Below are positions 36,401 to 48,480 of a stretch of DNA of 64,000 nucleotides, piece after piece. The stretch covers positions 2,604,001 through 2,668,000 of the forward strand of contig NZ_CP132976.1 of NCBI RefSeq assembly GCF_030864005.1, written 5' to 3'. The DNA comes from Achromobacter seleniivolatilans (GTDB lineage: Bacteria; Pseudomonadota; Gammaproteobacteria; Burkholderiales; Burkholderiaceae_B). The stretch's first letter is position 1. Every line of letters starts with the position of its first letter. Both the position numbers and the translations under genes were made by a program. The notes under the pieces are model-generated. The model saw only the letters and a program-made list of their open reading frames with translations, was not told where the DNA came from and made no database searches.

Positions 36401-39400
36401 AACGACGATCCCAAGGTTCAGGCCCTGGGCGAAGGCAAGACGCTGACCGAGACCTTCACCGTTACGGTTGACGACGGCAACGGCGGCGTGGTCACGCAAG
36501 AAGTCACGGTCACGATCAACGGCACCAACGACGGCGCCATCGTCACCCCGGGTACTCCGGACGGCGACAAGGGCACGGTCAAGGAAGACGGCACCCTCAG
36601 CACCGGCGGCAAGCTGGACGTGACCGACAAGGACACCGGCGAAGCCGAGTTCAAGCCCATCACCAGCCAAGTTGGCGACCACGGTACGTTCTCCATCGGC
36701 AAGGACGGCACCTGGACGTACCACCTGAACAACGACGACCCCAAGGTGCAAGCCCTGGCGGTTGGCGAACACCTGACCGAGACGATCACGGTCACCACCA
36801 TCGATGGCACGACCGCTCAGATCGTGGTCACGATCGAAGGCACCAATGACAAGCCCGTCATCTCCGGCGAAGCCGCAGGCTCGGTCAAGGAAGACGGCGA
36901 ACTGACGGCCACCGGCCAACTGAGCCAGACCGATGTCGACACGACCGACACCCACACCTGGTCCGTCAACAATGGCGGCAACGGTGCACATGGCACGTTC
37001 TCGGTCGACAGCACCGGCAAGTGGACCTACACGCTGAACAATGACGATCCCAAGGTCCAGGCCCTGGGCGCCAACGAGTCGCTGACCGAGAAGTTCACGG
37101 TCACCGTCGACGACGGCAACGGCGGCGTGGTCACGCAAGAAGTCACGGTGACGGTCAACGGCACCAACGACAAGCCGGTTGTCACCGGCGAAGCCACCGG
37201 TTCGGTCAAGGAAGACGGCGACCTGACGACCAGCGGCCAACTGAGCCAGACCGATGTGGATGTGAACGACACCCACACCTGGACGGTCAACAACGGCGGC
37301 AATGGCGAGCACGGCACGTTCTCGGTGGACAACACCGGCAAGTGGACCTACACGCTGAACAACGACGATCCCAAGGTTCAGGCCCTGGGCGAAGGCAAGA
37401 CGCTGACCGAGACCTTCACCGTTACGGTTGACGACGGCAACGGCGGCGTGGTCACGCAAGAAGTCACGGTCACGATCAACGGCACCAACGACGGCGCCAT
37501 CGTCACCCCGGGTACTCCGGACGGCGACAAGGGCACGGTCAAGGAAGACGGCACCCTCAGCACCGGCGGCAAGCTGGACGTGACCGACAAGGACACCGGC
37601 GAAGCCGAGTTCAAGCCCATCACCAGCCAAGTTGGCGACCACGGCACGTTCTCCATCGGCAAGGACGGCACCTGGACGTACCACCTGAACAACGACGACC
37701 CCAAGGTGCAAGCCCTGGCGGTTGGCGAACACCTGACCGAGACGATCACGGTCACCACCATCGATGGCACGACCGCTCAGATCGTGGTCACGATCGAAGG
37801 CACCAATGACAAGCCGGTCATCTCCGGCGAAGCCGCAGGCTCGGTCAAGGAAGACGGCGAACTGACGGCCACCGGCCAACTGAGCCAGACCGATGTCGAC
37901 ACGACCGACACCCACACCTGGTCCGTCAACAATGGCGGCAACGGTGCACACGGCACGTTCTCGGTCGACAGCACCGGCAAGTGGACCTACACGCTGAACA
38001 ATGACGATCCCAAGGTCCAGGCCCTGGGCGCCAACGAGTCGCTGACCGAGAAGTTCACGGTCACCGTCGACGACGGCAACGGCGGCGTGGTCACGCAAGA
38101 AGTCACGGTGACGGTCAACGGCACCAACGACAAGCCGGTTGTCACCGGTGAAGCCACCGGTTCGGTCAAGGAAGACGGCGACCTGACGACCAGCGGCCAA
38201 CTGAGCCAGACCGATGTGGATGTGAACGACACCCACACCTGGACGGTCAACAACGGCGGCAATGGCGAGCACGGCACGTTCTCGGTGGACAACACCGGCA
38301 AGTGGACCTACACGCTGAACAACGACGATCCCAAGGTTCAGGCCCTGGGCGAAGGCAAGACGCTGACCGAAACCTTCACCGTTACGGTTGACGACGGCAA
38401 CGGCGGCGTGGTCACGCAAGAAGTTACGGTCACGATCAACGGCACCAACGACGGCGCCATCGTCACCCCGGGCACTCCGGATGGCGACAAGGGTACGGTC
38501 AAGGAAGACGCCACCCTCAGCACCGGCGGCAAGCTGGACGTGACCGACAAGGACACCGGCGAAGCCGAGTTCAAGCCTATCACCAGCCAAGTTGGCGACC
38601 ACGGTACGTTCTCCATCGGCAAGGACGGCACCTGGACGTACCACCTGAACAACGACGACCCCAAGGTGCAAGCCCTGGCGGTTGGCGAACACCTGACCGA
38701 GACGATCACGGTCACCACCATCGATGGCACGACCGCTCAGATCGTGGTCACGATCGACGGCACCAATGACAAGCCCGTCATCTCCGGTGTCGCCACCGGC
38801 GACGTTACCGAGAGCACCGCTCTCAGCACCAGCGGCCAACTGACGAAGACAGACGTGGACACGTCCGACACGCACACTTGGTCGGTCGGCAACAATGGCA
38901 AGGGCAGCTTTGGCAGCTTCTCGGTGGACAACACCGGTAAGTGGACCTACCACCTGGACAACAACAACCCCGACGTCAAGGCTTTGAAGACTGGCGAAAC
39001 TGCTACCGAGAAATTCACCGTCACGGTGGATGACGGTCACGGCGGCGTCACGACGCAAGAAGTCACGGTCACCATCAACGGCACAGACGACGGCGCCATC
39101 ATCACGCCGGCAACGCCGGGCAGCGATGCGGGCTTGGTCCGGGAAGATGAGATCTACTCGACCGGCGGCAAACTGAATGTGACCGATCCGGACGTCGGCG
39201 AAGCCGTGTTCCGCCCGCAGACCGGTACGGCCGGCCAGCATGGCACGTTCTCGATCGACGAGAATGGCAAGTGGACCTACAACCTGACCAACACTGATCC
39301 GGCGGTTCAGGCTCTGGGTGTCGGTCAAACTCTGACCGAGAAGTTCACTGTCACCACCGCTGATGGCACTACGGGCACTGTTACCGTCACCATCGAAGGC

Positions 39401-42400
39401 ACCAACGACATCCCGACCATAACGGGTGCTGCTACGGGCGCAGTAGTTGAAGATGACATCACGGAAATCTCTGGCCAACTCAAAGCCAATGATGTCGACA
39501 CGACTGACACCCACACCTGGACCGTCAGCAACGAAGGCAAGGGCCAGTACGGCTCCTTCTCCGTCGACGCGAACGGCAAGTGGACCTACAACCTGGACAA
39601 CGACAGCGCCAAGGTGCAATCGTTGGCCGCGGGCCAAACCGCGACCGACCGCATCACGGTGACGGTCGATGATGGCCACGGCGGTAAGAACACCCAGCAG
39701 ATTACGATCACAATCACCGGCGCCAACGATGCCCCGACGATCACCGGTGCCGCAACGGGCGCCGTGACGGAAGACGGCACGAAGACGGCGACGGGTCAAC
39801 TGACCGCCAACGACGTCGACACGACCGATACCCACACGTGGACCGTCAGCAACGAAGGCAAGGGCCAGTACGGTTCCTTCTCCGTCGATGCGAACGGCAA
39901 GTGGACCTACAACCTGGACAACGACAGCGCCAAGGTGCAATCGCTGGCCGCGGGTCAAACCGCGACCGACCGCATCACGGTGACGGTCGATGATGGCCAC
40001 GGCGGTAAGACCACCCAGCAGATCACGATCACGATCACCGGTGCCAACGACGCTCCGACGATCACCGGTACTGCAACGGGCGCCGTGACGGAAGACGGCA
40101 CGAAGACGGCGACGGGTCAACTGACCGCCAACGACGTCGACACGACCGATACCCACACGTGGACCGTCAGCAACGAAGGCAAGGGCCAGTACGGTTCCTT
40201 CTCCGTCGATGCGAACGGCAAGTGGACCTACAACCTGGACAACGACAGCGCCAAGGTGCAATCGCTGGCCGCGGGTCAAACCGCGACCGACCGCATCACG
40301 GTGACGGTCGATGATGGCCACGGCGGTAAGACCACCCAGCAGATCACGATCACGATCACCGGTGCCAACGACGCTCCGACGATCACCGGTACTGCAACGG
40401 GCGCCGTGACGGAAGACGGCACGAAGACGGCGACGGGCCAACTGACGGCCAACGACGTTGACACGACTGATACCCACACCTGGACCGTCAGCAACGAAGG
40501 CAAGGGCCAGTACGGCTCCTTCTCTGTCGACGCGAACGGCAAGTGGACCTACAACCTGGACAACGACAGCGCCAAGGTGCAATCGCTGGCCGCGGGTCAA
40601 ACCGCGACCGACCGCATCACGGTGACGGTCGATGATGGCCACGGCGGTAAGACCACCCAGCAGATCACGATCACGATCACCGGCGCTAACGACGCTCCGA
40701 CGATCACCGGTACTGCAACGGGCGCCGTGACGGAAGACGGCACGAAGACGGCGACGGGTCAACTGACCGCCAACGACGTCGACACAACCGACACCCACAC
40801 CTGGACTGTCAGCAACGAAGGCAAGGGCCAGTACGGTTCCTTCTCCGTCGATGCGAACGGCAAGTGGACCTACAACCTGGACAACGACAGCGCCAAGGTG
40901 CAATCGTTGGCCGCGGGTCAAACCGCGACCGACCGCATCACGGTGACGGTCGATGATGGCCACGGCGGTAAGACCACCCAGCAGATCACGATCACGATCA
41001 CCGGTGCCAACGACGCTCCGACGATCACCGGTACTGCAACGGGCGCCGTGACGGAAGACGGCACGAAGACGGCGACGGGCCAACTGACGGCCAACGACGT
41101 CGACACGACTGACACCCACACCTGGACCGTCAGCAACGAAGGCAAGGGCCAGTACGGCTCCTTCTCTGTCGACGCGAACGGCAAGTGGACCTACAACCTG
41201 GACAACGACAGCGCCAAGGTGCAATCGTTGGCCGCGGGTCAAACCGCGACCGACAGCATTACGGTGACGGTCGATGACGGCCACGGTGGCAAGACCACGC
41301 AGCAGATCACCATCACGATCACCGGCGCTAACGACGCTCCGACCATCGCTGGCACCGCAACTGGTGCAGTGAAGGAAGATGGCACGCTGACCGCCACCGG
41401 CCAACTGACCAAGACCGATATCGACACGACCGATACGCACACCTGGTCCGTCAGCAATAAGGGCGTCGGCCTTTACGGCACCTTCACGGTCGACACGAAC
41501 GGCAAGTGGACCTACACGCTGAACAACGGCAGTGCTAGCGTCCAGGGCCTGAAGGAAGGTCAGCAAGTCACCGACACCCTCATCGTGACCGTCGACGACG
41601 GCCATGGCGGCACGGCGCAGCAACCCATCACGGTCACCATCACTGGCACCAACGACAAAGCGATCATCACTCCCGCCACCCCGGGCAGCGATGCAGGCTC
41701 CGTCAAGGAAGACGAGATCTATACCGCCGCGGGCAAGCTGAACGTGACCGACGCCGATGTGGGCGAGGCCAAGTTCCAGCCGCAGACTGACATTGCAGGC
41801 AAGTACGGCAAGTTCTCCATCGATGCCAACGGCAACTGGACGTTCAAGCTGGACAACACCCTGCCCGTCGTTCAGCAACTGGGCGCCACTGAAAAACTGA
41901 CCGAAAGCTACACCGTCACCACCGCCGACGGCACGACCAGCACGGTCGTGATCACCGTCAACGGTACCAACGACGTTCCGACAATCGCTGGCTTGGCGAC
42001 GGGAGCAGTCAAGGAAGACGGCACACTGAAGGCCACGGGCCAGTTGACCAAGACCGATGTGGATGTCAACGACACCCACACCTGGACCGTCAACAACAGC
42101 GGCAAGGGCGTCTACGGCACCTTCACGGTCGATGCATCCGGCAAGTGGACCTACACACTGGATAACGCCAACGCCAATGTGCAAGGCCTGAAGGAAGGCC
42201 AGCAAGTCACCGACACCCTCATCGTGACCGTCGACGACGGCCATGGCGGCACGGCGCAGCAGCCCATCACGGTCACCATCACTGGCACCAACGACAAAGC
42301 GATCATCACTCCCGCCACCCCGGGCAGCGATGCAGGCTCCGTCAAGGAAGACGAGATCTACACCGCCGCGGGCAAGCTGAACGTGACCGATGCCGATGTG

Positions 42401-45400
42401 GGCGAGGCCAAGTTCCAGGCGCAGACTGACATTGCAGGCAAGTACGGCAAGTTCTCCATCGATGCCAACGGCAACTGGACGTTCAAGCTGGACAACACCC
42501 TGCCCGTCGTTCAGCAACTGGGCGCCACTGAAAAACTGACCGAAAGCTACACCGTCACCACCGCCGACGGCACGACCAGCACAGTCGTGATCACCGTCAA
42601 CGGTACCAACGACGTTCCGACCATCTCTGGATTGGCGACGGGAGCAGTCAAGGAAGACGGCACACTGAAGGCCACGGGCCAGTTGACCAAGACCGATGTG
42701 GATGTCAATGACACCCACACCTGGACCGTCAACAACAGCGGCAAGGGCATCTATGGCACCTTGACCGTCGACGCATCCGGCAAGTGGACTTACACACTGG
42801 ATAACGCCAGCGCCAACGTGCAAGGTCTGAAGGAAGGCCAGCAAGTCACCGACACCATCATCGTGACCGTCAACGACGGCAACGGCGGTACGGCGCAACA
42901 GCCCATCACCATCACCATTACCGGCACCAACGACGCCCCTGTGATCACCGGCCAGACTAGCGGTTCGGTAACCGAGGACTACGCGCTGACCGTCAACGGC
43001 AAGCTGAATGTCGTGGACGCCGACGTGGGCCAGAGCGGCGTGGCCGCTCAGACCAACGTGGTCGGCAAGTACGGCACGTTCTCGATCGATGCGAACGGCA
43101 ACTGGACCTACTCCCTGAACAACAGCCTGGCGGTGGTGCAAAACCTGCCCGCAGGCGCGTTGCTGACGGAAACGTTCAACGTGACTGCCGGTGACGGCGT
43201 GACGGTTCAACCGATTACCGTCTCGGTCATCGGCACCAACGACGCGCCCGTCTCGGCGGACAACTCGGCCAACGTTGAAGTGGGCACCAGCCATGTATTC
43301 ACGCTGAGCGAGTTCGCCTTCAACGACGGCGCCGAGGGCAACACGCTGCAAAGCGTGATCATCTCGCGCCTGCCGACGGATGGCACGCTGACGCTCAACG
43401 GCAACCCGGTGGGCTTGAACACGGCCGTCTCGGCAGCGGATATTGCTGCTGGCAAGCTGGTATTCACCCCGTCCGCCAATGGCCTGGATACCTCGATCGG
43501 CTTCCAGGTGCGCGACAACGGCGGCACTGACCACGGCGGTCAGAACACGTCCGGCACGTACAACTTCGTCCTGAACACGAACAATATCGTGACAGGCGAA
43601 AACGTTGGCAGCGGCACGGGTATTACGCCGCCGCTCAATGGTGGCTCTGGCGACGACATCATCTTGGGCGACAAGGGCGGCACGGTCGTCACGGTGGAGC
43701 CGGGCAAGAACTACAACATTGCCCTGGTTGTGGATACGTCGGGCAGTATGGCGTACGGGCTGGATGGCAGCACGGGTGTCAGCTACGCCAATTCGCGCAT
43801 GAAGCTGGTGATAGACGCGCTGAAATCGCTTGCTTCGCAACTGGCGGGTCATGACGGCACGGTCAACGTAACGCTGATTGGTTTCGCCGATAACGCAGGC
43901 CAAAACCTGACGTTGCAAAACCTGACGCAAACCAACGTCAAGCAATTGACCGATGCCATCGGCAAATTGTCTGCGGACGGCGGCACCAACTACGAAGCCG
44001 CTTTCAACTCCGCCGTCGCGTGGTTCAACGCCCAGACTGCGGCTGGCAAGACCGCCGCAGCGGGTTACGAAAACGTGACCTTCTTCTTGACCGACGGTGA
44101 CCCCACGTTCTACTACGACAAAAACGGCGATCTGGCCGGCACCGGGAACTCGACGAACGTCACCACGTTGCAGGAATCGGTTAACGCCTTTGACCCGCTT
44201 TCGAAGGTCAGCACGGTCCACGGTATCGGGATTGGCAACGGTGTAAACGAAAACTACCTGCGCCTGTTCGACAACACGGGCGGCGGTGGTACGAGCTACA
44301 ACGCGTTCGGTTCCAGCAGCGACTCGACGCTGGCCTCCTTTGGCAGCAGGTCGGATGGCCTGAACAACATGAGCAACTGGGCCACCACGGGGACAGGTGT
44401 TCTGACAGGCTCCGTGACCAAGACCAGTGGCGTCATGCAGATTGTGGATACGGTGGGCGGAACCAGCACCACGGCCACCAGCTCGTCAGCCATCACAATT
44501 GCCAGCTACGGCAAGGTGAGCTTCTGGGTGCAAACGGCGACTTTCTCGTCCGGGGACCAGTTCACGTGGACGCTCCAACGCTACGACTCCGTGACCAAGA
44601 CATGGGTCAGCGTGGACGGGGGAACCACCACTTCCGGCTATAGCAACGGCACCACCATCACGTCTCAGTTGATGCCGTCGGGCAGCTATCGTCTTGTCTA
44701 CGAAGTGGTGGACAACACCAGCAACTCCCGCAACGCCACAGCCTACATCGACGACATCACCCTGGCCGCCTACAGCGCCAGCCAGGTCGTTGCGTCTCCG
44801 TCTGGCCAGGTGGACATTGTGCTGAAGGGCTCGGACTTGGCCGCGGCCCTGCAAGGCGGCAGCTCCAGCACCGACCCGGCCGTGGTGGGCAACGACGTCA
44901 TCAACGGCGGCGCCGGCAACGACATCATCTTTGGCGACACGATCAATACCGATCACCTCGCCTGGGGTTCCGTCGCCGCTGGTTCGCACGATGGCCAAGG
45001 CCTGAAGGCGCTGCAAGACTTCCTGGCTTACCAGAATGGTCATGCCGCGACGGCAACAGAGGTCTACGACTACCTGAAGGCCAACCACGCGCAGTTCAAC
45101 CTGCCGGACGATCCTCGTGGTGGCAATGACACCATCCACGGCGGCACGGGCGATGACATCATCTACGGCCAGGGCGGCAACGACACCCTGTACGGCGATG
45201 ACGGCAACGACATTCTGTACGGCGGTTCCGGCGATGACTACCTGCATGGTGGCGCTGGCAACGACGTGCTGGATGGCGGCTCGGGCAACGACACGCTGAT
45301 CGGCGGCAAGGGCAATGACACGCTGATTGGCGGCGCTGGCAGCGATACGTTCAAGTGGGAGTTGAACGACCAGGGCACGACCGCTGCCCCGGCCGTCGAC

Positions 45401-45688
45401 ACGATCAAGGACTTCTCCAATGCCACGATTGCCAATGGCGGCGATGTCCTGGATCTGAAGGATCTGCTGATCGGCGAAAAGGACGGCACGCTGACGCAGT
45501 ACCTGAACATCCACAAGGATGGCAACAACACGGTTATCGACATCAACACCAAGGGCCAGATCGGCCAAGGTGCCGACCAGAAGATCGTGCTGGAAAACGT
45601 GGACTTGACGAACAACGGCGCACTCAGCAACCAGGCCATCATTAATGACCTGCTGCAAAAGGGTAAGTTGAACGTCGACCACAGCTAA
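33428..45688 (+). CDS. Giant RTX surface adhesin (LapA/BrtA-like), 4086 aa
   Basis: Order: an N-terminal retention module (about 1-108), a LapG-type cleavage site TAAV (Thr112-Val115), one Ig/cadherin-like domain (about 175-295), about 28 VCBS-like repeats of 105-110 residues (each ending near GTND), another cadherin-like domain (about 3270-3390), a vWA domain from about 3429 with MIDAS DTSGS, an inserted beta-rich segment (about 3620-3785), RTX nonapeptides ([17 protein letters not shown] and further, about 3820-3975) and a type I secretion signal. It is secreted by the exporter encoded upstream and held in the outer-membrane duct by its retention module, anchoring cells to surfaces in biofilms. 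In Bordetella the homologue is BrtA. Start: ATG with GGAA upstream. Confidence 0.96.
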   Translation: MANSSPAVVNEISGRAWIRNSDGSLTELHQGSKVPAGSDIVTASGATVSLQVENGMPIVIGESREVAVNGDMGGPLADPSEAAVAPPSGTDSDRLLAALQAGRDPFDELDPTAAVVAGGGDAGGSSFVRLARILESTSPLDLAYPNPSRGDDTLPRVSGAGLTDGGAADTPAVTNNAPSALNDTGRGDQNTPVRGNLLSNDSDPDGDPLAIVSVSGRPMTPGGVSVTGSNGGTFTVLPDGSYVFTPGTGFQHLPEGQTATTTISYTVTDPSGATSTATVEVTVVGVNDAAIITPANADDDKGTVKEDTTFTANGKLNVTDVDDGQSFFVVQSGQAGQHGTFSLDSSGAWVYNLNNNDPRVQALAVGETLTERFTVTTADGTTGTVIVTIQGTNDVPTLSGIAAGAVTEDDALVATGKLNVSDIDTSDTHTWSVNESGNGQYGKLTVGADGTWTYNLTNGNPAVQALAVGETLTETFTVTVDDGHGGTATQVVTVTINGTNDDPVISGEAAGSVKEDGELTATGQLSQTDVDTTDTHTWSVNNGGNGAHGTFSVDSTGKWTYTLNNDDPKVQALGANESLTEKFTVTVDDGNGGVVTQEVTVTVNGTNDKPVVTGEATGSVKEDGDLTTSGQLSQTDVDVNDTHTWTVNNGGNGEHGTFSVDNTGKWTYTLNNDDPKVQALGEGKTLTETFTVTVDDGNGGVVTQEVTVTINGTNDGAIVTPGTPDGDKGTVKEDGTLSTGGKLDVTDKDTGEAEFKPITSQVGDHGTFSIGKDGTWTYHLNNDDPKVQALAVGEHLTETITVTTIDGTTAQIVVTIEGTNDKPVISGEAAGSVKEDGELTATGQLSQTDVDTTDTHTWSVNNGGNGAHGTFSVDSTGKWTYTLNNDDPKVQALGANESLTEKFTVTVDDGNGGVVTQEVTVTVNGTNDKPVVTGEATGSVKEDGDLTTSGQLSQTDVDVNDTHTWTVNNGGNGEHGTFSVDNTGKWTYTLNNDDPKVQALGEGKTLTETFTVTVDDGNGGVVTQEVTVTINGTNDGAIVTPGTPDGDKGTVKEDGTLSTGGKLDVTDKDTGEAEFKPITSQVGDHGTFSIGKDGTWTYHLNNDDPKVQALAVGEHLTETITVTTIDGTTAQIVVTIEGTNDKPVISGEAAGSVKEDGELTATGQLSQTDVDTTDTHTWSVNNGGNGAHGTFSVDSTGKWTYTLNNDDPKVQALGANESLTEKFTVTVDDGNGGVVTQEVTVTVNGTNDKPVVTGEATGSVKEDGDLTTSGQLSQTDVDVNDTHTWTVNNGGNGEHGTFSVDNTGKWTYTLNNDDPKVQALGEGKTLTETFTVTVDDGNGGVVTQEVTVTINGTNDGAIVTPGTPDGDKGTVKEDGTLSTGGKLDVTDKDTGEAEFKPITSQVGDHGTFSIGKDGTWTYHLNNDDPKVQALAVGEHLTETITVTTIDGTTAQIVVTIEGTNDKPVISGEAAGSVKEDGELTATGQLSQTDVDTTDTHTWSVNNGGNGAHGTFSVDSTGKWTYTLNNDDPKVQALGANESLTEKFTVTVDDGNGGVVTQEVTVTVNGTNDKPVVTGEATGSVKEDGDLTTSGQLSQTDVDVNDTHTWTVNNGGNGEHGTFSVDNTGKWTYTLNNDDPKVQALGEGKTLTETFTVTVDDGNGGVVTQEVTVTINGTNDGAIVTPGTPDGDKGTVKEDATLSTGGKLDVTDKDTGEAEFKPITSQVGDHGTFSIGKDGTWTYHLNNDDPKVQALAVGEHLTETITVTTIDGTTAQIVVTIDGTNDKPVISGVATGDVTESTALSTSGQLTKTDVDTSDTHTWSVGNNGKGSFGSFSVDNTGKWTYHLDNNNPDVKALKTGETATEKFTVTVDDGHGGVTTQEVTVTINGTDDGAIITPATPGSDAGLVREDEIYSTGGKLNVTDPDVGEAVFRPQTGTAGQHGTFSIDENGKWTYNLTNTDPAVQALGVGQTLTEKFTVTTADGTTGTVTVTIEGTNDIPTITGAATGAVVEDDITEISGQLKANDVDTTDTHTWTVSNEGKGQYGSFSVDANGKWTYNLDNDSAKVQSLAAGQTATDRITVTVDDGHGGKNTQQITITITGANDAPTITGAATGAVTEDGTKTATGQLTANDVDTTDTHTWTVSNEGKGQYGSFSVDANGKWTYNLDNDSAKVQSLAAGQTATDRITVTVDDGHGGKTTQQITITITGANDAPTITGTATGAVTEDGTKTATGQLTANDVDTTDTHTWTVSNEGKGQYGSFSVDANGKWTYNLDNDSAKVQSLAAGQTATDRITVTVDDGHGGKTTQQITITITGANDAPTITGTATGAVTEDGTKTATGQLTANDVDTTDTHTWTVSNEGKGQYGSFSVDANGKWTYNLDNDSAKVQSLAAGQTATDRITVTVDDGHGGKTTQQITITITGANDAPTITGTATGAVTEDGTKTATGQLTANDVDTTDTHTWTVSNEGKGQYGSFSVDANGKWTYNLDNDSAKVQSLAAGQTATDRITVTVDDGHGGKTTQQITITITGANDAPTITGTATGAVTEDGTKTATGQLTANDVDTTDTHTWTVSNEGKGQYGSFSVDANGKWTYNLDNDSAKVQSLAAGQTATDSITVTVDDGHGGKTTQQITITITGANDAPTIAGTATGAVKEDGTLTATGQLTKTDIDTTDTHTWSVSNKGVGLYGTFTVDTNGKWTYTLNNGSASVQGLKEGQQVTDTLIVTVDDGHGGTAQQPITVTITGTNDKAIITPATPGSDAGSVKEDEIYTAAGKLNVTDADVGEAKFQPQTDIAGKYGKFSIDANGNWTFKLDNTLPVVQQLGATEKLTESYTVTTADGTTSTVVITVNGTNDVPTIAGLATGAVKEDGTLKATGQLTKTDVDVNDTHTWTVNNSGKGVYGTFTVDASGKWTYTLDNANANVQGLKEGQQVTDTLIVTVDDGHGGTAQQPITVTITGTNDKAIITPATPGSDAGSVKEDEIYTAAGKLNVTDADVGEAKFQAQTDIAGKYGKFSIDANGNWTFKLDNTLPVVQQLGATEKLTESYTVTTADGTTSTVVITVNGTNDVPTISGLATGAVKEDGTLKATGQLTKTDVDVNDTHTWTVNNSGKGIYGTLTVDASGKWTYTLDNASANVQGLKEGQQVTDTIIVTVNDGNGGTAQQPITITITGTNDAPVITGQTSGSVTEDYALTVNGKLNVVDADVGQSGVAAQTNVVGKYGTFSIDANGNWTYSLNNSLAVVQNLPAGALLTETFNVTAGDGVTVQPITVSVIGTNDAPVSADNSANVEVGTSHVFTLSEFAFNDGAEGNTLQSVIISRLPTDGTLTLNGNPVGLNTAVSAADIAAGKLVFTPSANGLDTSIGFQVRDNGGTDHGGQNTSGTYNFVLNTNNIVTGENVGSGTGITPPLNGGSGDDIILGDKGGTVVTVEPGKNYNIALVVDTSGSMAYGLDGSTGVSYANSRMKLVIDALKSLASQLAGHDGTVNVTLIGFADNAGQNLTLQNLTQTNVKQLTDAIGKLSADGGTNYEAAFNSAVAWFNAQTAAGKTAAAGYENVTFFLTDGDPTFYYDKNGDLAGTGNSTNVTTLQESVNAFDPLSKVSTVHGIGIGNGVNENYLRLFDNTGGGGTSYNAFGSSSDSTLASFGSRSDGLNNMSNWATTGTGVLTGSVTKTSGVMQIVDTVGGTSTTATSSSAITIASYGKVSFWVQTATFSSGDQFTWTLQRYDSVTKTWVSVDGGTTTSGYSNGTTITSQLMPSGSYRLVYEVVDNTSNSRNATAYIDDITLAAYSASQVVASPSGQVDIVLKGSDLAAALQGGSSSTDPAVVGNDVINGGAGNDIIFGDTINTDHLAWGSVAAGSHDGQGLKALQDFLAYQNGHAATATEVYDYLKANHAQFNLPDDPRGGNDTIHGGTGDDIIYGQGGNDTLYGDDGNDILYGGSGDDYLHGGAGNDVLDGGSGNDTLIGGKGNDTLIGGAGSDTFKWELNDQGTTAAPAVDTIKDFSNATIANGGDVLDLKDLLIGEKDGTLTQYLNIHKDGNNTVIDINTKGQIGQGADQKIVLENVDLTNNGALSNQAIINDLLQKGKLNVDHS
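33761..33772 (+). other. Codons of the predicted LapG-type cleavage site in the adhesin
   Basis: Residues 112-115 read TAAV, preceded by DELDP and followed by VAGGGD. LapG proteases cut between the two alanines of a TAAG/PAAG-like site at about residue 108 of LapA. Position and sequence agree, apart from Val in place of Gly at P2'. Confidence 0.65.
34934..38773 (+). repeat. Four tandem 960-bp near-identical supra-repeats in the adhesin gene
   Basis: Copies 34934-35893, 35894-36853, 36854-37813 and 37814-38773. Each encodes 320 residues, that is three VCBS-like domains of 105, 105 and 110 residues (beginning [16 protein letters not shown] and IVTPGTPDG). Only scattered synonymous changes separate the copies (for example GGC/GGT in HGTF), plus one G-to-A residue change in copy 4 (KEDATL). 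Such recent duplication favours copy-number change by recombination. Confidence 0.95.
39734..41338 (+). repeat. Five tandem 321-bp repeats in the adhesin gene
   Basis: Copies start at 39734, 40055, 40376, 40697 and 41018, each coding 107 residues (one VCBS-like domain with [30 protein letters not shown] and [19 protein letters not shown]). A more diverged sixth unit precedes them from about 39412 ([13 protein letters not shown]). Differences between copies are nearly all synonymous; the last copy has TDSI for TDRI. Confidence 0.93.
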
Positions 45689-45698
45689 GGCGTTAGAC

Positions 45699-45746
45699 CC
45701 GAGGGCAATGCCAAAGATGGCTTTGCCCTCGGCAGCTGCAATTTTT
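45699..45746 (+). terminator. Hairpin with T-run after the adhesin gene
   Basis: CCGAGGGCAA (45699-45708) and TTGCCCTCGG (45723-45732) make a perfect 10-bp stem; a run of five T follows at 45742-45746, 9 bases beyond the stem. The gap suggests a partial terminator that lowers protease and receptor expression relative to the adhesin. Confidence 0.6.
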
Positions 45747-45778
45747 CCTCCTCGCACGTCTGCGAGGGCCGGAAAAAT

Positions 45779-46477
45779 GTGAAAATCCGTTTCATGCCAT
45801 CGACTCACCGTTTCCGCGGTCCGCTGAACCTGTGCCGATTGGTTTTGCTATGCCTGGCTTGCGTCTGGAGCGGTAGTTCCGCTCTAGAGGTAAATGCTGA
45901 CCGGCTGCAAAGCCTGTCGGCCAGCCGCTATGGCGCCAAGGGCGCAAAGTCGGTGGCCAGCTGGTTGCAGTTCTTGCGCAACCCGCCCGCCGCGCTAGAA
46001 AGAGATAAGTTGACCCAGGTGAACGACTTCTGGAACCGCGCCCTGCTTTCGGGCGAAGACCAGACCATCTGGGGGCAGGCTGACTATTGGGCCACCCCGC
46101 TAGAATCACTGGGCAAAGGCGCAGGCGATTGCGAAGACTACGTCATCGGCAAGTACTTCACGCTGCTGGCGCAAGGCGTGCCCTCCAACAAGCTGCGTTT
46201 CATCTATGTCCGCGCGCGCATCGGCGGACCGGCCAGCAGCAGCCAGGTCGCCCACATGGTGCTGGGCTATTACGAAACACCAAACGCAGTACCGCTGGTG
46301 CTGGACAGCCTGATCTCAACCATCCTGCCCGCCACGCAGCGTCGTGATCTGACGCCGGTGTTCAGCTTTAACGCCGACGGCGTCTACGTGGACGGCAAGC
46401 CCGCCGCACCGGTTGACCGCCTGAGCCGCTGGCGTGATCTACTTCAACGCATGGAACGGGAAGGCATACGCCCCTGA
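45779..46477 (+). CDS. lapG: Periplasmic cysteine protease, LapG-like (transglutaminase-like DUF920)
   Basis: 232 aa with a signal peptide (LNLCRLVLLCLACVWSGSSA). The catalytic triad of the family is present: Cys in GAGDCEDYVIGKY, His in QVAHMVLGYY and Asp in PLVLDSLIS. LapG removes the N-terminal anchor of LapA-type adhesins, releasing them from the cell surface, and is calcium dependent. I use the GTG at 45779; an ATG at 45794 (MPSTHRFRGP) also fits and keeps the signal. It lies between its presumed substrate and the LapD-like inhibitor gene, 18 bases before the latter. Confidence 0.93.
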   Translation: MKIRFMPSTHRFRGPLNLCRLVLLCLACVWSGSSALEVNADRLQSLSASRYGAKGAKSVASWLQFLRNPPAALERDKLTQVNDFWNRALLSGEDQTIWGQADYWATPLESLGKGAGDCEDYVIGKYFTLLAQGVPSNKLRFIYVRARIGGPASSSQVAHMVLGYYETPNAVPLVLDSLISTILPATQRRDLTPVFSFNADGVYVDGKPAAPVDRLSRWRDLLQRMEREGIRP

Positions 46478-46494
46478 ACGCCGGAAACAAGACT

Positions 46495-48474
46495 ATGTCC
46501 ATACTTCGACAGCTACTGCTCAGCGTTACCCTTGCGATCGGCGTCATTCTGCTGGGCACGCTGGCGCTTAGCGTCAATTCGGCGCGCGAATACCTGTCGG
46601 GCCAGTTAACGGTGCAGAGCACCGATGCCGCCGTCTCCCTGGCGCTCACGCTGTCGCAACCGGCCAACAACGATCCCGTGCTGCAAGAGCTGTTGGTGTC
46701 GGCGCTGTTTGACGGCGGCCATTTTTCGCTCGTGCGTTTGAGCGACCCTGAAGGCAAGGTGCTGATCGAACGCAAGGCCACGGCAGCGGAAACGTCAGTC
46801 CCCCGCTGGTTCCAGAAATTGGCGCCGCTGGATGCGCAATCGGCCACCCATGCGGTCAGTGACGGCTGGCGCCAGATCGGCGAAGTCACCTTGGTCGCAA
46901 ACGATGCCTATGCTTGGGAAGCCTTGTGGGCAAGCAGCCTGAAGATGATTGCCTTGGTGGTGGGCGCTGGCATTCTGTGGGCCGTGTTCGCCTTCGTGCT
47001 GGTGGGCTGGATCAAAAACCGTCTGCTGCGAGAAATCAGCGACCATGTCCGCAGCATCGGCCAGGACACCCCGCCTGAACAGGTCGAGGCCCGTGTGCCT
47101 GAACTATCCGGTGTGGTTCAGGCGCTGAATCAGACGCGCGAACGCGTGTACGCCAGTGTCGAAGAACAAAATGCCAAGATCGAATCGTTGGAACTGGAGC
47201 TGAATCAAGATCCGGTGACCCGGTTGCCGAACCGCAAATACTTCGTCAACGAATTCCGGCGCGCCCTGGAAACGCCGGCCAGCGCAACCGGCGCGGGTAA
47301 GCACCAGCCGGCCATCGACGGCGGCCATGTGCTGGTGTTCCGCCAGCGAGACCTGGCCGACCTGAACCGCCACATGCCTCGAGAGTTCATCGACCAATGG
47401 CTGCGCGCTGCGTGCGAGCGCATTCAAGGCACTCTCAAGAGCATGCACGTGGCTGCTCCCTTGCTCGCGCGCCTGAATGGATCTGATTTTGCACTGCTGC
47501 TACCCGGCTGCGCCGCTCCCCAGGCGATGATGCTTGCGGAACAATTGCGCGCAGACCTGCACGCCTCTCGCATTCCTGTCGGTGAAGGCCATTTGTGCCG
47601 CTGGGCGCAAGCCATGACTGATTACAGCCATGGGAATCAGGCCGGCCCGGTGCTGGCTCGTCTGGATTTTGGTCTGATGCGCGCCGAAAGCGCCAACAAC
47701 GACCAGGTCGTGATCGCGGGCGCGACCGACATGCAATCCCCCTCGGAGTCCGGAGAGCGCGCCTGGAAGGACGCGATCCTGACTGCGTTGGACAAGCGCC
47801 AGTTTGAATTGGCCATGGAACCGCTGCTGGCCGCTGACGGCAGCACCGTCCGTACCGAGGCAATGTTGATGTTGCGCACTGCCCCCGATCAGGTGCCCAT
47901 CCCCGCCACACTGTTCATCCCGCCGGCGGTGCGGCTGGATTTGGTGGCCAATTGCGATCTGGAGTCCGTAAGTCTGGGCCTGGATTGGCTGGCGTCCCAC
48001 GAAGGCGAGTTGGCGGTGCGGGTCGCCCTGCCCTCGTTGCGCGGCCAGAAGTTCTTTCGCCAGTTGGCCTTGCTGCTGACGGAACGCCGCGCACTAGCGT
48101 CTCGCTTGTTCCTGGAAATTGACGCGCACGGGCTGGTGGAATGCCATGAGCAAATCGCCACCCTGGCCCGCGTTGTTTCGGAATTCGGCGCCCGTATCGG
48201 GGTACGCCGCTTGGCCCAGCAGTTCGGCGCGGTGGCCCAACTGCACACCCTGCCCTTGTCTTACGTGAAACTGGGCGGCGGTTTTGTTGGTGGGATGTCG
48301 CAAAGCCCGGGCAGCCAGCAATTAACGGCTTCGGTGCTGGAAACGGCCCGGGCGCTGAACATCGCGGTCTATGCCGAAGATGTGCCAGATGCTGAAACGC
48401 AGCGCATCCTGAGCGGCCTGGGTATCAGCATCATGCGGGGTCCTGGCGTGAAACCGGTCTCAGGCAAAGCCTGA
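46495..48474 (+). CDS. lapD: LapD-like c-di-GMP receptor (degenerate GGDEF-EAL), copy 1
   Basis: 659-aa inner-membrane receptor. Helix 1 (7-27), periplasmic domain (28-147), helix 2 (about 150-172), HAMP and signalling helix (173-235), GGDEF-like domain with NGSDF at 328-332, and EAL-like domain (about 415-650) where EALxR is EAMLM and the DDFG and KID motifs are lost (VRRLAQQFG, VKLGG). It therefore binds rather than makes or breaks c-di-GMP. Trp125 in SDGWRQIGEV matches the tryptophan by which LapD grips LapG. With c-di-GMP bound it sequesters the protease encoded just upstream, keeping the adhesin on the surface. Confidence 0.93.
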   Translation: MSILRQLLLSVTLAIGVILLGTLALSVNSAREYLSGQLTVQSTDAAVSLALTLSQPANNDPVLQELLVSALFDGGHFSLVRLSDPEGKVLIERKATAAETSVPRWFQKLAPLDAQSATHAVSDGWRQIGEVTLVANDAYAWEALWASSLKMIALVVGAGILWAVFAFVLVGWIKNRLLREISDHVRSIGQDTPPEQVEARVPELSGVVQALNQTRERVYASVEEQNAKIESLELELNQDPVTRLPNRKYFVNEFRRALETPASATGAGKHQPAIDGGHVLVFRQRDLADLNRHMPREFIDQWLRAACERIQGTLKSMHVAAPLLARLNGSDFALLLPGCAAPQAMMLAEQLRADLHASRIPVGEGHLCRWAQAMTDYSHGNQAGPVLARLDFGLMRAESANNDQVVIAGATDMQSPSESGERAWKDAILTALDKRQFELAMEPLLAADGSTVRTEAMLMLRTAPDQVPIPATLFIPPAVRLDLVANCDLESVSLGLDWLASHEGELAVRVALPSLRGQKFFRQLALLLTERRALASRLFLEIDAHGLVECHEQIATLARVVSEFGARIGVRRLAQQFGAVAQLHTLPLSYVKLGGGFVGGMSQSPGSQQLTASVLETARALNIAVYAEDVPDAETQRILSGLGISIMRGPGVKPVSGKA

Positions 48475-48480
48475 ACCACG

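Noticed and set aside
34934..41338. Repeats as a transposon or phage array
   Set aside because: The repeats are in frame, encode VCBS-like domains and lie wholly inside one gene; no transposase or terminal repeats are present.
32828..44221. Minus-strand open frame of 3797 codons opposite the adhesin gene
   Set aside because: It mirrors the repeats of the plus-strand adhesin. Repeated, GC-biased codons simply lack stop codons on the opposite strand. Its translation is a low-complexity series ([17 protein letters not shown]) without domains, signal or RBS.
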